Source: Amycolatopsis iheyensis | Lineage (GTDB): Bacteria > Actinomycetota > Actinomycetes > Mycobacteriales > Pseudonocardiaceae | Length of the DNA: 64,000 nucleotides | Reading direction: 5' to 3' | NCBI RefSeq assembly: GCF_024703995.1 | Contig: NZ_JAMXQV010000007.1 | Coordinates: 186,001 to 250,000 of the forward strand | Shown here: positions 36,275 through 47,168 of the stretch, piece after piece | Position numbering within the stretch: the stretch's first letter is position 1 | Layout: the number at the start of each line of letters is the position of its first letter | Notes under the pieces: model-generated | The model's database searches: none | Seen by the model: only the letters and a program-made list of their open reading frames with translations | Told to the model about the DNA's origin: nothing | Position numbers and translations under genes: made by a program

Positions 36275-37428
36275 AGGACGCCTGGGACCGGTTCAACTGG
36301 CTCTGGGAGATCCTCTTCGCGGTGGCGTACCTGGCCACGACCACGCTGGTGGTGCTGGACGAAACCGATCCGGTGCGCACGGGCGTCGCGGTCGGGGCGC
36401 TCACCGCGCTCGCGCTGACCTACCTCGCCTGGGGCCGCCGGGTCGTGCGCGACGACGGGCACCTGCCGCAGCGGTGGGCGCTGGCCGCCGTGGTCGTGGT
36501 GCTCGTCGGCGTCGCGATCTTCGCCAACACCACGGCCAGCTTCATCCTGTTCATGGTGTGCCCGCTGCTGTTCACCACGCTCGAGTTCCGCCCGGCCGCG
36601 GTGGTCACCACGGTGGTCATCCTGCTGAGCCCGCTGTCGGCGGTCGTCAACGACGGGCTGGCCGGTCCGACCCTGCACATCCTGCTGCCGATGACCGCGA
36701 TCCTCATCGTGTTCGGCATCCTGTCCGGCAAGTTCATCCTGCACGTCATCGAGGAAAGCCGGGCGCGGGCGGAGCTCATCACGCAGCTCGAAGCGAGCCA
36801 GGCCGAGGTCGCCCGGCTTTCCCGCGAGGCGGGCACGGCGGCCGAGCGCGAACGGCTCGCCCGCGAGATCCACGACACGCTGGCCCAGGGCTTCACCAGC
36901 ATCGTCACCCTCGCCCAGGCCATCGAGTCCGAAGTGGACACCGACCCGGCGGCCGCGCGCCGGCACGCGGAGCTGGCCGCCCGGACGGCCCGGGACAACC
37001 TCACCGAAGCCCGCGCGATGGTCGCCGCGCTGGCGCCGGCGGACCTGACCTCGGGGTCCCTTGTGGACGCCGTCCGCCGGCAGGCCGACCGGCTCGCCGA
37101 CGAGACCGGACTCGCCGTCCGGTACGAAGTGGACGACGCGCTGCCGGCGCTGGCCATGGCCGGCGAGGTGGTCCTGCTGCGCGGCGCGCAGGAGGCGTTG
37201 AACAACATCCGGCGGCACGCCGCGGCGTCGTCGGTGTCGGTGCGGCTGTCCGTTGTGGACGACGCGGTCCGGCTCTTCGTCCGCGACGACGGCGGCGGCT
37301 TCGACCCGGACTCGGTCAGCGGTTTCGGCCTGCGCGGCATGCGGTCCCGGGCCGAGCAGGTCGGTGGCAGACTGAGCGTCCGGAGTGGCCCCAGCGGCAC
37401 CGAACTCACCCTGGAGGTGCCGGCTTGA
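36271..37428 (+). CDS. Sensor histidine kinase, NarX/LiaS-like (HisKA_3)
   Basis: A 385-residue sensor. The N-terminal 165 residues hold about five or six membrane helices without a large outer domain, as in intramembrane-sensing kinases. A coiled coil (ARAELITQLEASQAEVARL) leads to the HisKA_3 phosphoacceptor ERLAREIHDTLAQGF. The ATPase part has EALNNIRRHA (N box), DDGGGFD and FGLRGMRSRAEQVGG (G boxes). GTG 36271 overlaps the permease stop (GTGA). It probably senses the substrate or cell-envelope stress relieved by the adjacent exporter. Confidence 0.92.
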   Translation: MKDAWDRFNWLWEILFAVAYLATTTLVVLDETDPVRTGVAVGALTALALTYLAWGRRVVRDDGHLPQRWALAAVVVVLVGVAIFANTTASFILFMVCPLLFTTLEFRPAAVVTTVVILLSPLSAVVNDGLAGPTLHILLPMTAILIVFGILSGKFILHVIEESRARAELITQLEASQAEVARLSREAGTAAERERLAREIHDTLAQGFTSIVTLAQAIESEVDTDPAAARRHAELAARTARDNLTEARAMVAALAPADLTSGSLVDAVRRQADRLADETGLAVRYEVDDALPALAMAGEVVLLRGAQEALNNIRRHAAASSVSVRLSVVDDAVRLFVRDDGGGFDPDSVSGFGLRGMRSRAEQVGGRLSVRSGPSGTELTLEVPA

Positions 37429-38045
37429 TCCGCATCATGCTCGTCGACGACCACCCGGTGGTCCGGGAAGGGCTCCGCGGCATGCTCGAAGCCGAAGCCG
37501 ACCTCACGGTGGTCGGCGAGGCGGGCTCGGGCGACGAAGCCGTCGCGCTCGACCGCGTCGCCCAGCCCGACGTCGTGCTGATGGACCTGCGGATGCCGGG
37601 CCTCGACGGCGTCGGCGCGACGAAGCGGATCCTGCGCGACCAGCCGGGCCGCCGGATCGTCGTGCTGACGACGTACGAAACGGACGCGGACATCCTGCGC
37701 GCGGTCGAGGCCGGCGCGTCGGGTTACCTGCTGAAGGACGCGTCCCGCACGGAGCTGGCGAACGCGATCCGGGCGGCGTCGCGCGGGGAGACGGTGCTGG
37801 CGCCGTCGGTGGCGGGCAAGCTGGTCAACCGGGTCCGCAACCCGGAGCCGCAGCCGTTGTCGGCCCGCGAGGTGGAGGTCCTGCGCCTGGTCGCGAAGGG
37901 CGGCACGAACGCGGACATCGGCCGGGCGTTGCACATCAGCGAGGCGACGGTGAAGACCCACCTGCTGCGGGTGTTCGGCAAGCTGGGCGTTTCGGACCGG
38001 ACAGCCGCGGTGACGACGGCCATGTCCCGCAACCTCCTGAGCTGA
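37425..38045 (+). CDS. NarL/LuxR-type response regulator
   Basis: A 206-residue regulator. The receiver domain starts IRIMLVDDHPVVREGL with phosphoacceptor Asp54 (VLMDLRMPG). The C-terminal HTH is PLSAREVEVLRLVAKGGTN...ISEATVKTHLLRVFGKLGV. The likely start is TTG 37425, overlapping the kinase stop (TTGA); an ATG 12 bases later would remove the conserved first strand. Partner of the kinase just upstream; the palindrome at 34551-34570 is a candidate target. The 21-bp repeat array begins three bases after its stop. Confidence 0.93.
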   Translation: MIRIMLVDDHPVVREGLRGMLEAEADLTVVGEAGSGDEAVALDRVAQPDVVLMDLRMPGLDGVGATKRILRDQPGRRIVVLTTYETDADILRAVEAGASGYLLKDASRTELANAIRAASRGETVLAPSVAGKLVNRVRNPEPQPLSAREVEVLRLVAKGGTNADIGRALHISEATVKTHLLRVFGKLGVSDRTAAVTTAMSRNLLS

Positions 38046-38047
38046 CC

Positions 38048-38235
38048 CGTGATCGAGAAGCCGACACGCGTGATCCGGAGGTCGACACGCGTGTCTGGAG
38101 GGTCGACACGCGTGATTGTGAAGCCGACACGGCACGACCCGGCTCCGGCGCCGTGTCGACCCTTCAAACACGCGTGTCGACCCTCCAATCACGCGTGTCG
38201 ACCCTTCGATCACGCGAGTTGACCCTTCCCGCACA
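38048..38235. repeat. Inverted array of 21-bp tandem repeats (4 + 4 units)
   Basis: Four abutting 21-bp units run at 38048-38068, 38069-38089, 38090-38110 and 38111-38131 (pattern CGTGATC...GACACG). After a 20-base GC-rich centre (38132-38151), the inverse unit (pattern CGTGTCGACCCT...CACG) occurs at 38152-38172, 38173-38193 and 38194-38214, with a degenerate fourth at 38215-38235. Junctions create ACGCGT cores, one of them the perfect 12-bp palindrome GACACGCGTGTC at 38084-38095. The whole can fold into one long imperfect hairpin. It lies between the response regulator stop and the beta-lactamase-like gene. Confidence 0.92.
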
Positions 38236-38277
38236 CCGCGACCTGCTTCGGCGCGCGGGGCGCGGCAGAATGCCTGC

Positions 38278-39618
38278 ATGCTTCCCTCGACCGAACACGC
38301 TCTCCTCCGCCGGATCGCCCACGAGCAGGCGGTCTGCCGGGCTCCCTCGCTCGTCGCCGCCGTGGTGCGGGATGGGGAGATCGTCTGGTCCGGTGGGCGT
38401 GGGCGCGTCGGCGGCGAACAGCCCGGCGCCGACACGCAGTACCGGCTGGGCTCGATCACCAAGACCCTCGTCGCCACCGCCGTCCTGCGGTTGCGCGACG
38501 AAGGCCTGCTCGACCTCACCGACCCGCTCGAAAAGCACGTCCCCGGCACGCCCTTCGGCACCGCCACCGTCGCGCAGCTGCTCTCGCACACCTCCGGCCT
38601 GACCTCCGAATCGCCCGGCCTGTGGTGGGAGCGCACGCCGGGCGCCGACTGGGACGCGCTGGCCGGCAGCCTCGCCGAGGGCGCGACCAAGCTCCGGCCC
38701 GGCTCGCGGTTCCACTACTCGAACGTCGGCTACGGCGTGCTCGGCGAGCTCGTCTCGCGCCACCGCGGCAAGGGCTGGCTGTCGGTGCTCGACGAGGAGA
38801 TCCTCGGCCCGCTCGGGATGACCCGCACGACCCCGCACCCGGTCGGCGCGCACGCCGACGGCTTCGCCGTGCACCCCTTCGCCGACGTCCTGCTGCCGGA
38901 GCCGAGCCCCGACGCCGGCGCGATGGCGCCCGCCGGGCAGCTGTGGTCGACGATCACCGACCTCGGCCGCTGGACGGCGTTCCTCGGCGGCCACGGCGGC
39001 GGGGTGCTCGCGCCGGAGACCATCGAAGAGATGCGCGTCATGAACACCGTCGACGACACCGAAACCTGGACGACCGGCTTCGGCCTCGGCGTGATGCTCG
39101 TGCGCTACCAGGGCCGCCGGATCGCCGGGCACACCGGCTCGATGCCCGGCTTCCTCGCCGCCTCGCTCATCGACCCCGTCGCGCAGACCGGCGCGCTGGT
39201 CCTCGCCAACTCGACCGCCGGGGTCGGCATCACCCAGCTCTGCCTGGACCTGATCACGATGACCGACGAGCTCGAGCCGCGGCTGCCCACCGAGTGGGAG
39301 CCGACCGCGGTCGACCCCGCGCTGCTCGCCCTGACCGGGCTCTGGCACTGGGGTCCGACGCCGTACCACCTGCGGATCCAGGGTGACGGGCTGCTCCTGC
39401 TGGCGCCGGTCGAGGGCGCCGGGCGCAGCTCCCGCTTCCGCGCGACCGGCCGGGACACCTACGTCGGTCTGGACGGCTACTACACCGGCGAGACGCTCGT
39501 CGTGGGCCGGGACGCCGAGGGCGTCGCCACCCACCTCGACCTCGCGACGTTCCTCTTCACCCGCACGCCGTACGACCCGGCCGCACCGGTGCCGGGCGGC
39601 GTCGACGGCTGGCGCTGA
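38278..39618 (+). CDS. Serine beta-lactamase-fold hydrolase (class C/esterase-like)
   Basis: A 446-residue serine hydrolase. GSITKTLVATAVLRL carries the SxxK catalytic pair (about residue 62), and FHYSNVGYGVLGELV the YxN tyrosine. The third motif is an HTGS variant (AGHTGSMPGFLAAS). No signal peptide is seen, so it is likely cytosolic. A C-terminal domain of about 110 residues follows the lactamase fold. Family members range from beta-lactamases to D-amino peptidases and esterases. It is preceded by the 21-bp repeat array and a 40-base leader. Confidence 0.88.
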   Translation: MLPSTEHALLRRIAHEQAVCRAPSLVAAVVRDGEIVWSGGRGRVGGEQPGADTQYRLGSITKTLVATAVLRLRDEGLLDLTDPLEKHVPGTPFGTATVAQLLSHTSGLTSESPGLWWERTPGADWDALAGSLAEGATKLRPGSRFHYSNVGYGVLGELVSRHRGKGWLSVLDEEILGPLGMTRTTPHPVGAHADGFAVHPFADVLLPEPSPDAGAMAPAGQLWSTITDLGRWTAFLGGHGGGVLAPETIEEMRVMNTVDDTETWTTGFGLGVMLVRYQGRRIAGHTGSMPGFLAASLIDPVAQTGALVLANSTAGVGITQLCLDLITMTDELEPRLPTEWEPTAVDPALLALTGLWHWGPTPYHLRIQGDGLLLLAPVEGAGRSSRFRATGRDTYVGLDGYYTGETLVVGRDAEGVATHLDLATFLFTRTPYDPAAPVPGGVDGWR

Positions 39619-39628
39619 GCCCGGAGCG

Positions 39629-39666
39629 GGGCCCCGCTCACACCCCCAGGGCGGTGAGCGGGGCCC
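39629..39666. terminator. Hairpin between convergent genes
   Basis: GGGCCCCGCTCAC (39629-39641) pairs perfectly with GTGAGCGGGGCCC (39654-39666), 12-base loop; GAGCGGGGCCCCGCTC at 39625-39640 is itself palindromic. It fills the gap between the hydrolase stop and the stop of the minus-strand gene at 39667. Confidence 0.8.
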
Positions 39667-39984
39667 TCAGGCCAGTGCGGTGACGCCCGCGGCTTGGCCG
39701 ACGGCCGACGCGAACATGTTCGCGAGCCGCTTGCCCTCACCCCAGTCGAACAGGCCGAACTTGAGGTTCGTAGTCACCGTGAGCGCCGAGCCGGTCGGCG
39801 CGTGCGAGACCGACACGTGGACGTTCTGCCCCCAGCTGGTGAAGGTCATCCCGGTCATGAAGGACAGGACCCCGCGCTGGGGGTCGTAGAACGGAGCCTG
39901 GGCGCCGAGGGCCGCGACTCCGGCGGGGAGCGCGTTCCACAGCACCTCGGGTGGCGCCGGGTAGCTCAGCTGCACAGTCGTCAT
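39667..39984 (-). CDS. Hypothetical protein, 105 residues
   Basis: Not recognised with confidence. It opens TTVQLSYPAPPEVLWNALPA, a beginning reminiscent of START/SRPBCC lipid-binding folds, but is shorter than they usually are. The centre GQNVHVSVSHAPTGSALTV suggests beta strands, and the C-terminus LANMFASAVGQAAG an amphipathic helix. No signal peptide or membrane helix. It shares the minus strand with the membrane protein upstream (11-base gap), so the two are probably co-transcribed. Confidence 0.7.
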   Translation of the reverse strand: MTTVQLSYPAPPEVLWNALPAGVAALGAQAPFYDPQRGVLSFMTGMTFTSWGQNVHVSVSHAPTGSALTVTTNLKFGLFDWGEGKRLANMFASAVGQAAGVTALA

Positions 39985-39995
39985 GGCCGGGCACG

Positions 39996-40871
39996 CTACC
40001 GGTGGGCCACGCCCGCGGTAACCGTGTTTTTACCCCCACCGCGGTGCCCGCCGATGCTGCCGACGGCGTAGCTGTCGCCGTCCGGAAGACCCACCACGAG
40101 GGCTTCGGACGGCCAGCCGGCGAGCCACAGCCGGCGCCGGTCCGCGAGCTCGGCGGCGACGTCCGGGAGTGCGACGGGCAGGTGGAACCGAATCCGCACG
40201 TCGCCCGGCAACACCGCCCAGCCGTCGACCGGCTCGCTCGCGCGGACGTCGAACGCCGCGGCCGCGATCGGCGTCCAGCTGCCGCTCGCCAGGCACCGCG
40301 CCGGTCCGGCGAGGTCCGACCGCCACCCCGCGAGCGCCGCCACCGCAACCCCGCCCGCCACCGGCACGAACCACGGCAGCCACCCGCCGACCACGGCGAC
40401 GGCCGCCACTTCGGTCGTGAGCACGACCGCCGCGGCCGTCCACACCGCCGCGGTGGCGAACCGGAACCGTCGCCGCAGGACGGCCCGCCGCGTCACCGGT
40501 GCCTTCGGCACGAGGTGGTACCAGCCGACCGCCGACCCGCCCAGGAAGATGGCGGCGAAGACACCCGCGTTGACGATGTCGGCGCCGTGCGGCGGGTACA
40601 GCACCAGCGCGAAGACGACGACCGCGTCCAGCAGGAGCAGGCCCGCGGCGCCGGCGACGACGAGGACCTGGCGGCCCGCGGGCAGCTCACCGGTGAGCCA
40701 CCACGGCAGCCGCCGGACGAACACGAAGACGAGGGTCACGGCCAGCGCGATCGGGGCCAGCACCGTGGTGGTCGCCGTCCAACCGCCGCTCGCGACCAGG
40801 TGGACGGCCAAGATCCCGCCCAGGTTCCAGCACAACCACCACCGCGGCCGCCACCGCTCTTCGTCCACCAC
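39996..40871 (-). CDS. Hypothetical integral membrane protein
   Basis: About 291 residues if translation starts at GTG 40871 (VVDEERWRPRWWLCWNLG). Roughly six hydrophobic helices fill the first 190 residues, with short charged loops. The last 100 residues are soluble and contain GDVRIRFHLPVALPDVAAEL and RRLWLAGWPSEALVVGLPDG, a beta-rich part perhaps facing the cytosol. Family unknown. The start is uncertain, since the frame stays open upstream toward the divergent serC gene at 41002. Confidence 0.6.
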   Translation of the reverse strand: MVDEERWRPRWWLCWNLGGILAVHLVASGGWTATTTVLAPIALAVTLVFVFVRRLPWWLTGELPAGRQVLVVAGAAGLLLLDAVVVFALVLYPPHGADIVNAGVFAAIFLGGSAVGWYHLVPKAPVTRRAVLRRRFRFATAAVWTAAAVVLTTEVAAVAVVGGWLPWFVPVAGGVAVAALAGWRSDLAGPARCLASGSWTPIAAAAFDVRASEPVDGWAVLPGDVRIRFHLPVALPDVAAELADRRRLWLAGWPSEALVVGLPDGDSYAVGSIGGHRGGGKNTVTAGVAHR

Positions 40872-40989
40872 CGCGTGAAAATAGCCGCCGCCCCGGCCAC
40901 GCGAACAGCGGATTTCCCGGTGGCCGGAGTGGCCGATTCCACATACCGGACACCTGCGCACCGCCTTCACCAGCCGCGTCCCGACCTGA

Positions 40990-43345
<2,356 letters not shown>

Positions 43346-43412
43346 GCGTCCCCCTCAGGTCTCCTGACCGGCCGAGATTACCCGGCACGCACCGACCCCC
43401 TCCCCAGACCGC

Positions 43413-43515
43413 CGCTTTCACGTGAAAGCGACCTGGAGGCTCCCTCCGGGTCACTTTCACGTGAAAGCTACGCTTTGCGGCGCAAAGCGGCACTTTCGTC
43501 GTGAAAGTGCCGCTT
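43413..43515. repeat. Cluster of CTTTCAC-GTGAAAG palindromes and hairpins
   Basis: Four palindromic elements in 103 bases: CGCTTTCACGTGAAAGCG (43413-43430), CTTTCACGTGAAAG (43454-43467), GCTTTGC/GCAAAGC (43472-43478/43482-43488) and AAGCGGCACTTTC/GAAAGTGCCGCTT (43485-43497/43503-43515). The first two also pair with each other: 43422-43428 with 43454-43460, via GACC/GGTC and GGAGG/CCTCC. They lie upstream of the GT87 start and seven bases downstream of the ABC permease stop, so at least the last hairpin can terminate the permease operon. Confidence 0.85.
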
Positions 43516-43521
43516 CGCGGC

Positions 43522-44727
43522 TCAGGCGAGGGCCTGGGTGGGCGCCAACCGGGCGGCGCGGACCGCCGGGTAGGCCCCCGCGATGGCTCCGACCAGCGCC
43601 GCCACGCCGACGCCGCCGGCCAGCGCGCCCCATGGGAGCACCGCGGGCCAGCCCTGGCTCAGCGCGTACCCGGCCGTCACCAGCACTCCGACCAGGACCC
43701 CGGCCAGCCCGCCGAGTCCGGACAGCAGCACCGACTCGGCCAGGAACTGCCCGCGCACCTGGCGTTTCGTCGCGCCGAGCGCGCGGCGCAGGCCGATCTC
43801 GCGGCGCCGTTCCAGCACCGAGATGACCATCGTGTTGGCCACCCCGACCCCGCCGACCAGCAGCGCGACCCCGCCCAGCCCGAGGAACAACGCGCTGTAC
43901 GTCGTGTCCGTGAGCTTCTGCGCGGCGAGCGCGTCGGACGGCCGGCGCACCTCGACCTCGTTGGGCGCCTGCGGGTTCAGCGTCGCGCCCAGCACCGTCC
44001 GCACACTGTCCACTTCGGACTCTTCGGCGCGGACGTACACGGTGGACGGGTGGCCGTCGAAGCCGAGCAGCCGCTTCGCGACGTCCCAGCCGACCAGCAC
44101 CGACCGCTCGACCTCCGGCGCGAGCGGCATCGGCGAGAGGATCCCGACCACGGTGAACCACTGCGACCCGATCAGCACCTGCGGCGGCCGCGCCGGGTCG
44201 ATCCGGTCGATGCCGAGCCGGGCCGCGGCCTGTGCGCCGAGCACCGTCACCGGGTAGTCCTGGTTGCCCGCCCCGAGGAACGATCCCAGACGCACCTTGC
44301 CGCCGAGCACGGCCAGCAGGTCCGGTTTCGCCGCGTACACCGCGAGCCCGGACGTGTCGTCCGGCGCGATCTTGTCACTGCGCCGCACGCTCGCCGACGT
44401 GTTCCCCGTGCCGCTGGCCGCCTGGACCGGCCCGATCCGCTTGGCCATCGGGACGGCGTCGTCGGGCAGCACCGCGTCCTGCCCGAACAGCGTCTGGCCC
44501 GGCCCGGCGGTGAGCAGGTTCGTGCCGAGCGCGGCGAGCCGGTCGTGCAGAGCCTGCGCGCCGGACGCCGGGATCGCGAGCACGGCGACCATCGCCGCGA
44601 CGCCGATCGCGATGCCCAGCGCGGACAGCACCGCGCGGACCGGCCGCGTCCGCATCCCGTGCGCGCCGAGCGCGACGACGTCCGGCGGCTTGAGCCGGGC
44701 CGGCTCCGGCAGCAGCACCGCGGTCAT
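43522..44727 (-). CDS. MacB-like ABC permease
   Basis: A 401-residue FtsX/MacB-type permease. One helix lies near the N-terminus ([20 protein letters not shown]), followed by an extracytoplasmic domain of about 220 residues and three C-terminal helices. Signatures are [37 protein letters not shown] and the ending [15 protein letters not shown]. Such permeases are mechanotransmitters rather than channels. ATG 44727 overlaps the ATPase stop. It works with the ATPase and the periplasmic-type adaptor encoded upstream. Confidence 0.92.
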   Translation of the reverse strand: MTAVLLPEPARLKPPDVVALGAHGMRTRPVRAVLSALGIAIGVAAMVAVLAIPASGAQALHDRLAALGTNLLTAGPGQTLFGQDAVLPDDAVPMAKRIGPVQAASGTGNTSASVRRSDKIAPDDTSGLAVYAAKPDLLAVLGGKVRLGSFLGAGNQDYPVTVLGAQAAARLGIDRIDPARPPQVLIGSQWFTVVGILSPMPLAPEVERSVLVGWDVAKRLLGFDGHPSTVYVRAEESEVDSVRTVLGATLNPQAPNEVEVRRPSDALAAQKLTDTTYSALFLGLGGVALLVGGVGVANTMVISVLERRREIGLRRALGATKRQVRGQFLAESVLLSGLGGLAGVLVGVLVTAGYALSQGWPAVLPWGALAGGVGVAALVGAIAGAYPAVRAARLAPTQALA

Positions 44728-45410
44728 CGCGCACCCACCAATCCGGTGTCGAGGCGCAGGTGCCCGTCGAGCAGCTCGATCCGGCGCGGCATGCCCGCCG
44801 CGATCTCGCGGTCGTGGGTGATCACGACGATCGTGGTGCCGCCGGTGGACAGCTCGCCCAGCAGCCCGAGCACGGACGCGCCGGTGCCGGTGTCGAGGTT
44901 GCCGGTCGGCTCGTCGGCCAGCAGGATCGACGGCTCGTTGACCACCGCCCGCGCGATCGCGACGCGCTGGCGTTCCCCGCCGGACAGCTCGCCGGGCCGG
45001 TGCCACGCGCGGTGCCCCAGCTTGACGCGGTCGAGCGCGGCCAGCGCGCGCTCGCGCCGCCGTCGCCGCGGGACCCCGGCGTAGAGCAGGCCGGTGCAGA
45101 CGTTGTCCACCGCGCTCATCCCCTCGTCGAGGAAGAACTGCTGGAACACGAACCCGATCCAGCGCGAGCGCAGCGCGGAGACCTTCCGGTCCGGCAGCGC
45201 GGCGACGTCGTGGCCGTGCAGTTCGACGCGCCCCGACGATGGCCGGTCGAGGGTGCCCATCAGGTGCAGCAGCGTGGACTTCCCGGAGCCGGACGGCCCG
45301 ACGATCGCCACCATCTCGCCGTCCGCCAGGGTCAGCGAAACGCCGTCGAGCGCGTTGACCCCGCCGGGGTAGGTGCGCGTGACCTCGTGGACGCGCAGCA
45401 CGGGCGTCAC
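44724..45410 (-). CDS. MacB/LolD-type ABC ATPase
   Basis: A 228-residue ATPase. Walker [12 protein letters not shown], signature [14 protein letters not shown] and Walker [13 protein letters not shown] define the MacB/LolD/FtsE subgroup. It begins with GTG 45410 inside the adaptor stop (GTGA) and ends inside the permease start. In this family the ATPase and permease are separate in Gram-positive bacteria, as here. Confidence 0.94.
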   Translation of the reverse strand: MTPVLRVHEVTRTYPGGVNALDGVSLTLADGEMVAIVGPSGSGKSTLLHLMGTLDRPSSGRVELHGHDVAALPDRKVSALRSRWIGFVFQQFFLDEGMSAVDNVCTGLLYAGVPRRRRRERALAALDRVKLGHRAWHRPGELSGGERQRVAIARAVVNEPSILLADEPTGNLDTGTGASVLGLLGELSTGGTTIVVITHDREIAAGMPRRIELLDGHLRLDTGLVGAR

Positions 45411-46516
45411 GACGTCGTCACCACCCGCATGCCGGCGGTCAGGCCGCTGCCGGTGACCTCGACCTTGCCGCCGCTGAACAGTCCCGTTTGGACACCGATG
45501 AGCCGCCGCTGCCCGTTTTCGTCGACCTCGACGGCGTACCCGCCCTCGGCGAGCGCGAGCAGCGCGCCGACCGGCACCGCGAGCACGCCCTCGTGGACGT
45601 CCTTGGTAAACCGGACGCTCGCCGGCGCCGAGTCGAGCGTGCCGCCGGCTGCCGGGTCGTCGAGCTTGACGGTCACGGTGATCTTGGGCTTGCCGTCGTC
45701 CTGGCCTGCCGCGTCCTTGCCCTCGACGGCGGTGCGCCCGACGTCGGTGATCGTGCCCTGCGTCGTCTTGCCGTTGATCGTCACCGACGCCTTCGCGCCC
45801 TGCTGCGCGAGATCCTGCTTGGCCGCGTCGAGCTTCACCTGCACCGAGCGGACCGTGCCGGTCGTCTTGAGGATCTCGCCCTGCGCCGGCGAGCCGGGCT
45901 TGGCCGCCACCGCCGAAACGCGGACCTCGCCCGCCGCGAGCACGACGTCACCCTGGCCGAACGCGCCGGTCTGCTCCAGCCCCAGCGACTTCTGCCACTT
46001 CTTCAGCGCGGCCGCCGTCGCCGAGGTGAACTTCTTGTCCGGCGTGCCGAACCCGCCGAAGCCGCACGCCTTGAGGTTCTCCTCCAGCTGCTTGACGTCG
46101 GCGCCGTCCTCCGCGCCCGCGGCGAGGTCGCGGTAGAAGGGCAGCGTGCCGTAGAACAGCGGCACCGGCTTGGCGTCGACGCCGTACACCGCCTGGCAGC
46201 GGGTGAGCTTGGCGCCGGCGGCGGGCAGCGACGTGATCGTGCCGGGCTTGCGGCCCTGGACGGACTCCTCGTCGCCGTAGCCGAGCGTGCCGTCGGCTTC
46301 CTCTTCTTCGCTGAGGTCCGTCTTGACGACCTCGGCCGTCTCGACCGCGGGTGGCGCGGCCTCCTTGACGGTCGTCGCGTTCGAGACGCGCGTCAGGATC
46401 ACGACCGAGCCGGTGCCCAGCACGACGACGAGGACCGCCCCGGCGACGAACCAGCGCGTCCGGCCGCGGCGGCGCGGCTTCAGGTGGGTCACCTCGTTCA
46501 CTTCTCGGACAGTCAC
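45407..46516 (-). CDS. Membrane-fusion/adaptor protein with peptidoglycan-binding-like domain
   Basis: A 369-residue membrane-anchored protein. One N-terminal helix ([20 protein letters not shown]) follows a basic segment (KPRRRGRTR). A long outer part contains a PG_binding_1-like repeat ([17 protein letters not shown]...[18 protein letters not shown]), then an HlyD/MacA-type beta barrel ending [18 protein letters not shown] and [17 protein letters not shown] 46516 overlaps the lipoprotein stop. It presumably couples the MacB-like transporter to the cell wall or to the lipoprotein. Confidence 0.88.
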   Translation of the reverse strand: MTVREVNEVTHLKPRRRGRTRWFVAGAVLVVVLGTGSVVILTRVSNATTVKEAAPPAVETAEVVKTDLSEEEEADGTLGYGDEESVQGRKPGTITSLPAAGAKLTRCQAVYGVDAKPVPLFYGTLPFYRDLAAGAEDGADVKQLEENLKACGFGGFGTPDKKFTSATAAALKKWQKSLGLEQTGAFGQGDVVLAAGEVRVSAVAAKPGSPAQGEILKTTGTVRSVQVKLDAAKQDLAQQGAKASVTINGKTTQGTITDVGRTAVEGKDAAGQDDGKPKITVTVKLDDPAAGGTLDSAPASVRFTKDVHEGVLAVPVGALLALAEGGYAVEVDENGQRRLIGVQTGLFSGGKVEVTGSGLTAGMRVVTTS

Positions 46517-47058
46517 TTCCCGCCCTCCGCGCGGCTGCTGGAAGCGAAGCCGAGCCCGCACGCCTTGGCGGCTTCTTCGAACTTCTTCGGGTCGTCGCCG
46601 ACGCTGCCGGCCCGCGTCATCCCCTTGCCGCTCGGATCGGGGTCGGGCATGTCGATGCCGTGGTCACGCATGCACTTCGCGTCCTTGCGCATCTTGTCGA
46701 GCTCCTCGGCGCTCGGCGGCTTCATCTCGCCGCCGTTGGGCATGAGGTGCTTGCACGCTTTCTGCGCGGTGTCGATCTTCCCCTTGTCCGCACCGTCGCC
46801 GTCGAGCGTGATGGCCATGCCACCGCCGTCGCCGGCCGGCTTCGGGTCCGGCATGTCGACCCCGTGCTCGCGCATGCACTTGGCGAAGTCGCGCATCTTG
46901 TCCTCGTCGCTCTTGCCGCTGTTGTCGGCGGCCGTGGGACCGCCCGACTTCGGCGGCGTCGAGATCGACGCGACCTTGTCGCCGCCGTCCCCCTTCGCGC
47001 CGCAGCCCCCGAGCAGCAACGCCGCCCCGAGCGCCGCGACGACGATCCGTGTCCGCAT
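46513..47058 (-). CDS. Lipoprotein with duplicated C-x3-HG-x-D-MPDP module
   Basis: A 181-residue lipoprotein, lipobox LGGC (Cys19), then a flexible linker. Two copies of one module follow: KMRDFAKCMREHGVDMPDP (54-72) with AQKAC (98-102), and KMRKDAKCMRDHGIDMPDP (122-140) with AAKAC (163-167). Each module thus has two cysteines (61/102 and 129/167), likely disulfide-bonded. I know such modules from uncharacterised actinobacterial lipoproteins near ABC exporters. It is the first gene of the operon lipoprotein-adaptor-ATPase-permease, all with 4-base overlaps. It may be a substrate-binding or sensing component. Confidence 0.85.
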   Translation of the reverse strand: MRTRIVVAALGAALLLGGCGAKGDGGDKVASISTPPKSGGPTAADNSGKSDEDKMRDFAKCMREHGVDMPDPKPAGDGGGMAITLDGDGADKGKIDTAQKACKHLMPNGGEMKPPSAEELDKMRKDAKCMRDHGIDMPDPDPSGKGMTRAGSVGDDPKKFEEAAKACGLGFASSSRAEGGK

Positions 47059-47116
47059 GGCCCGCTCCTTTCGTCCGATGGGTGCCAGGTCTACGGATCG
47101 GGGGATTCGGGCGCGC

Positions 47117-47145
47117 TAAGCGACGTCGCTTATGCGGTCCTTATG
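47117..47145. promoter_or_regulatory. Candidate response-regulator binding region
   Basis: TAAGCGACGTCGCTTA (47117-47132) is a perfect 16-bp palindrome. Overlapping it are two direct repeats CTTATG at 47129-47134 and 47140-47145, 11 bases apart, the spacing usual for OmpR-family regulators. The region lies between the divergent lipoprotein (47058) and response-regulator (47169) starts. Inferred target of the OmpR-type regulator. Confidence 0.55.
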
Positions 47146-47168
47146 GCCTCCCTGCGCAGACTGGGCGG

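Noticed and set aside
38048-38235. CRISPR array
   Set aside because: Units abut at exactly 21 bp without unique spacers, the second half is inverted, and no cas gene is present.
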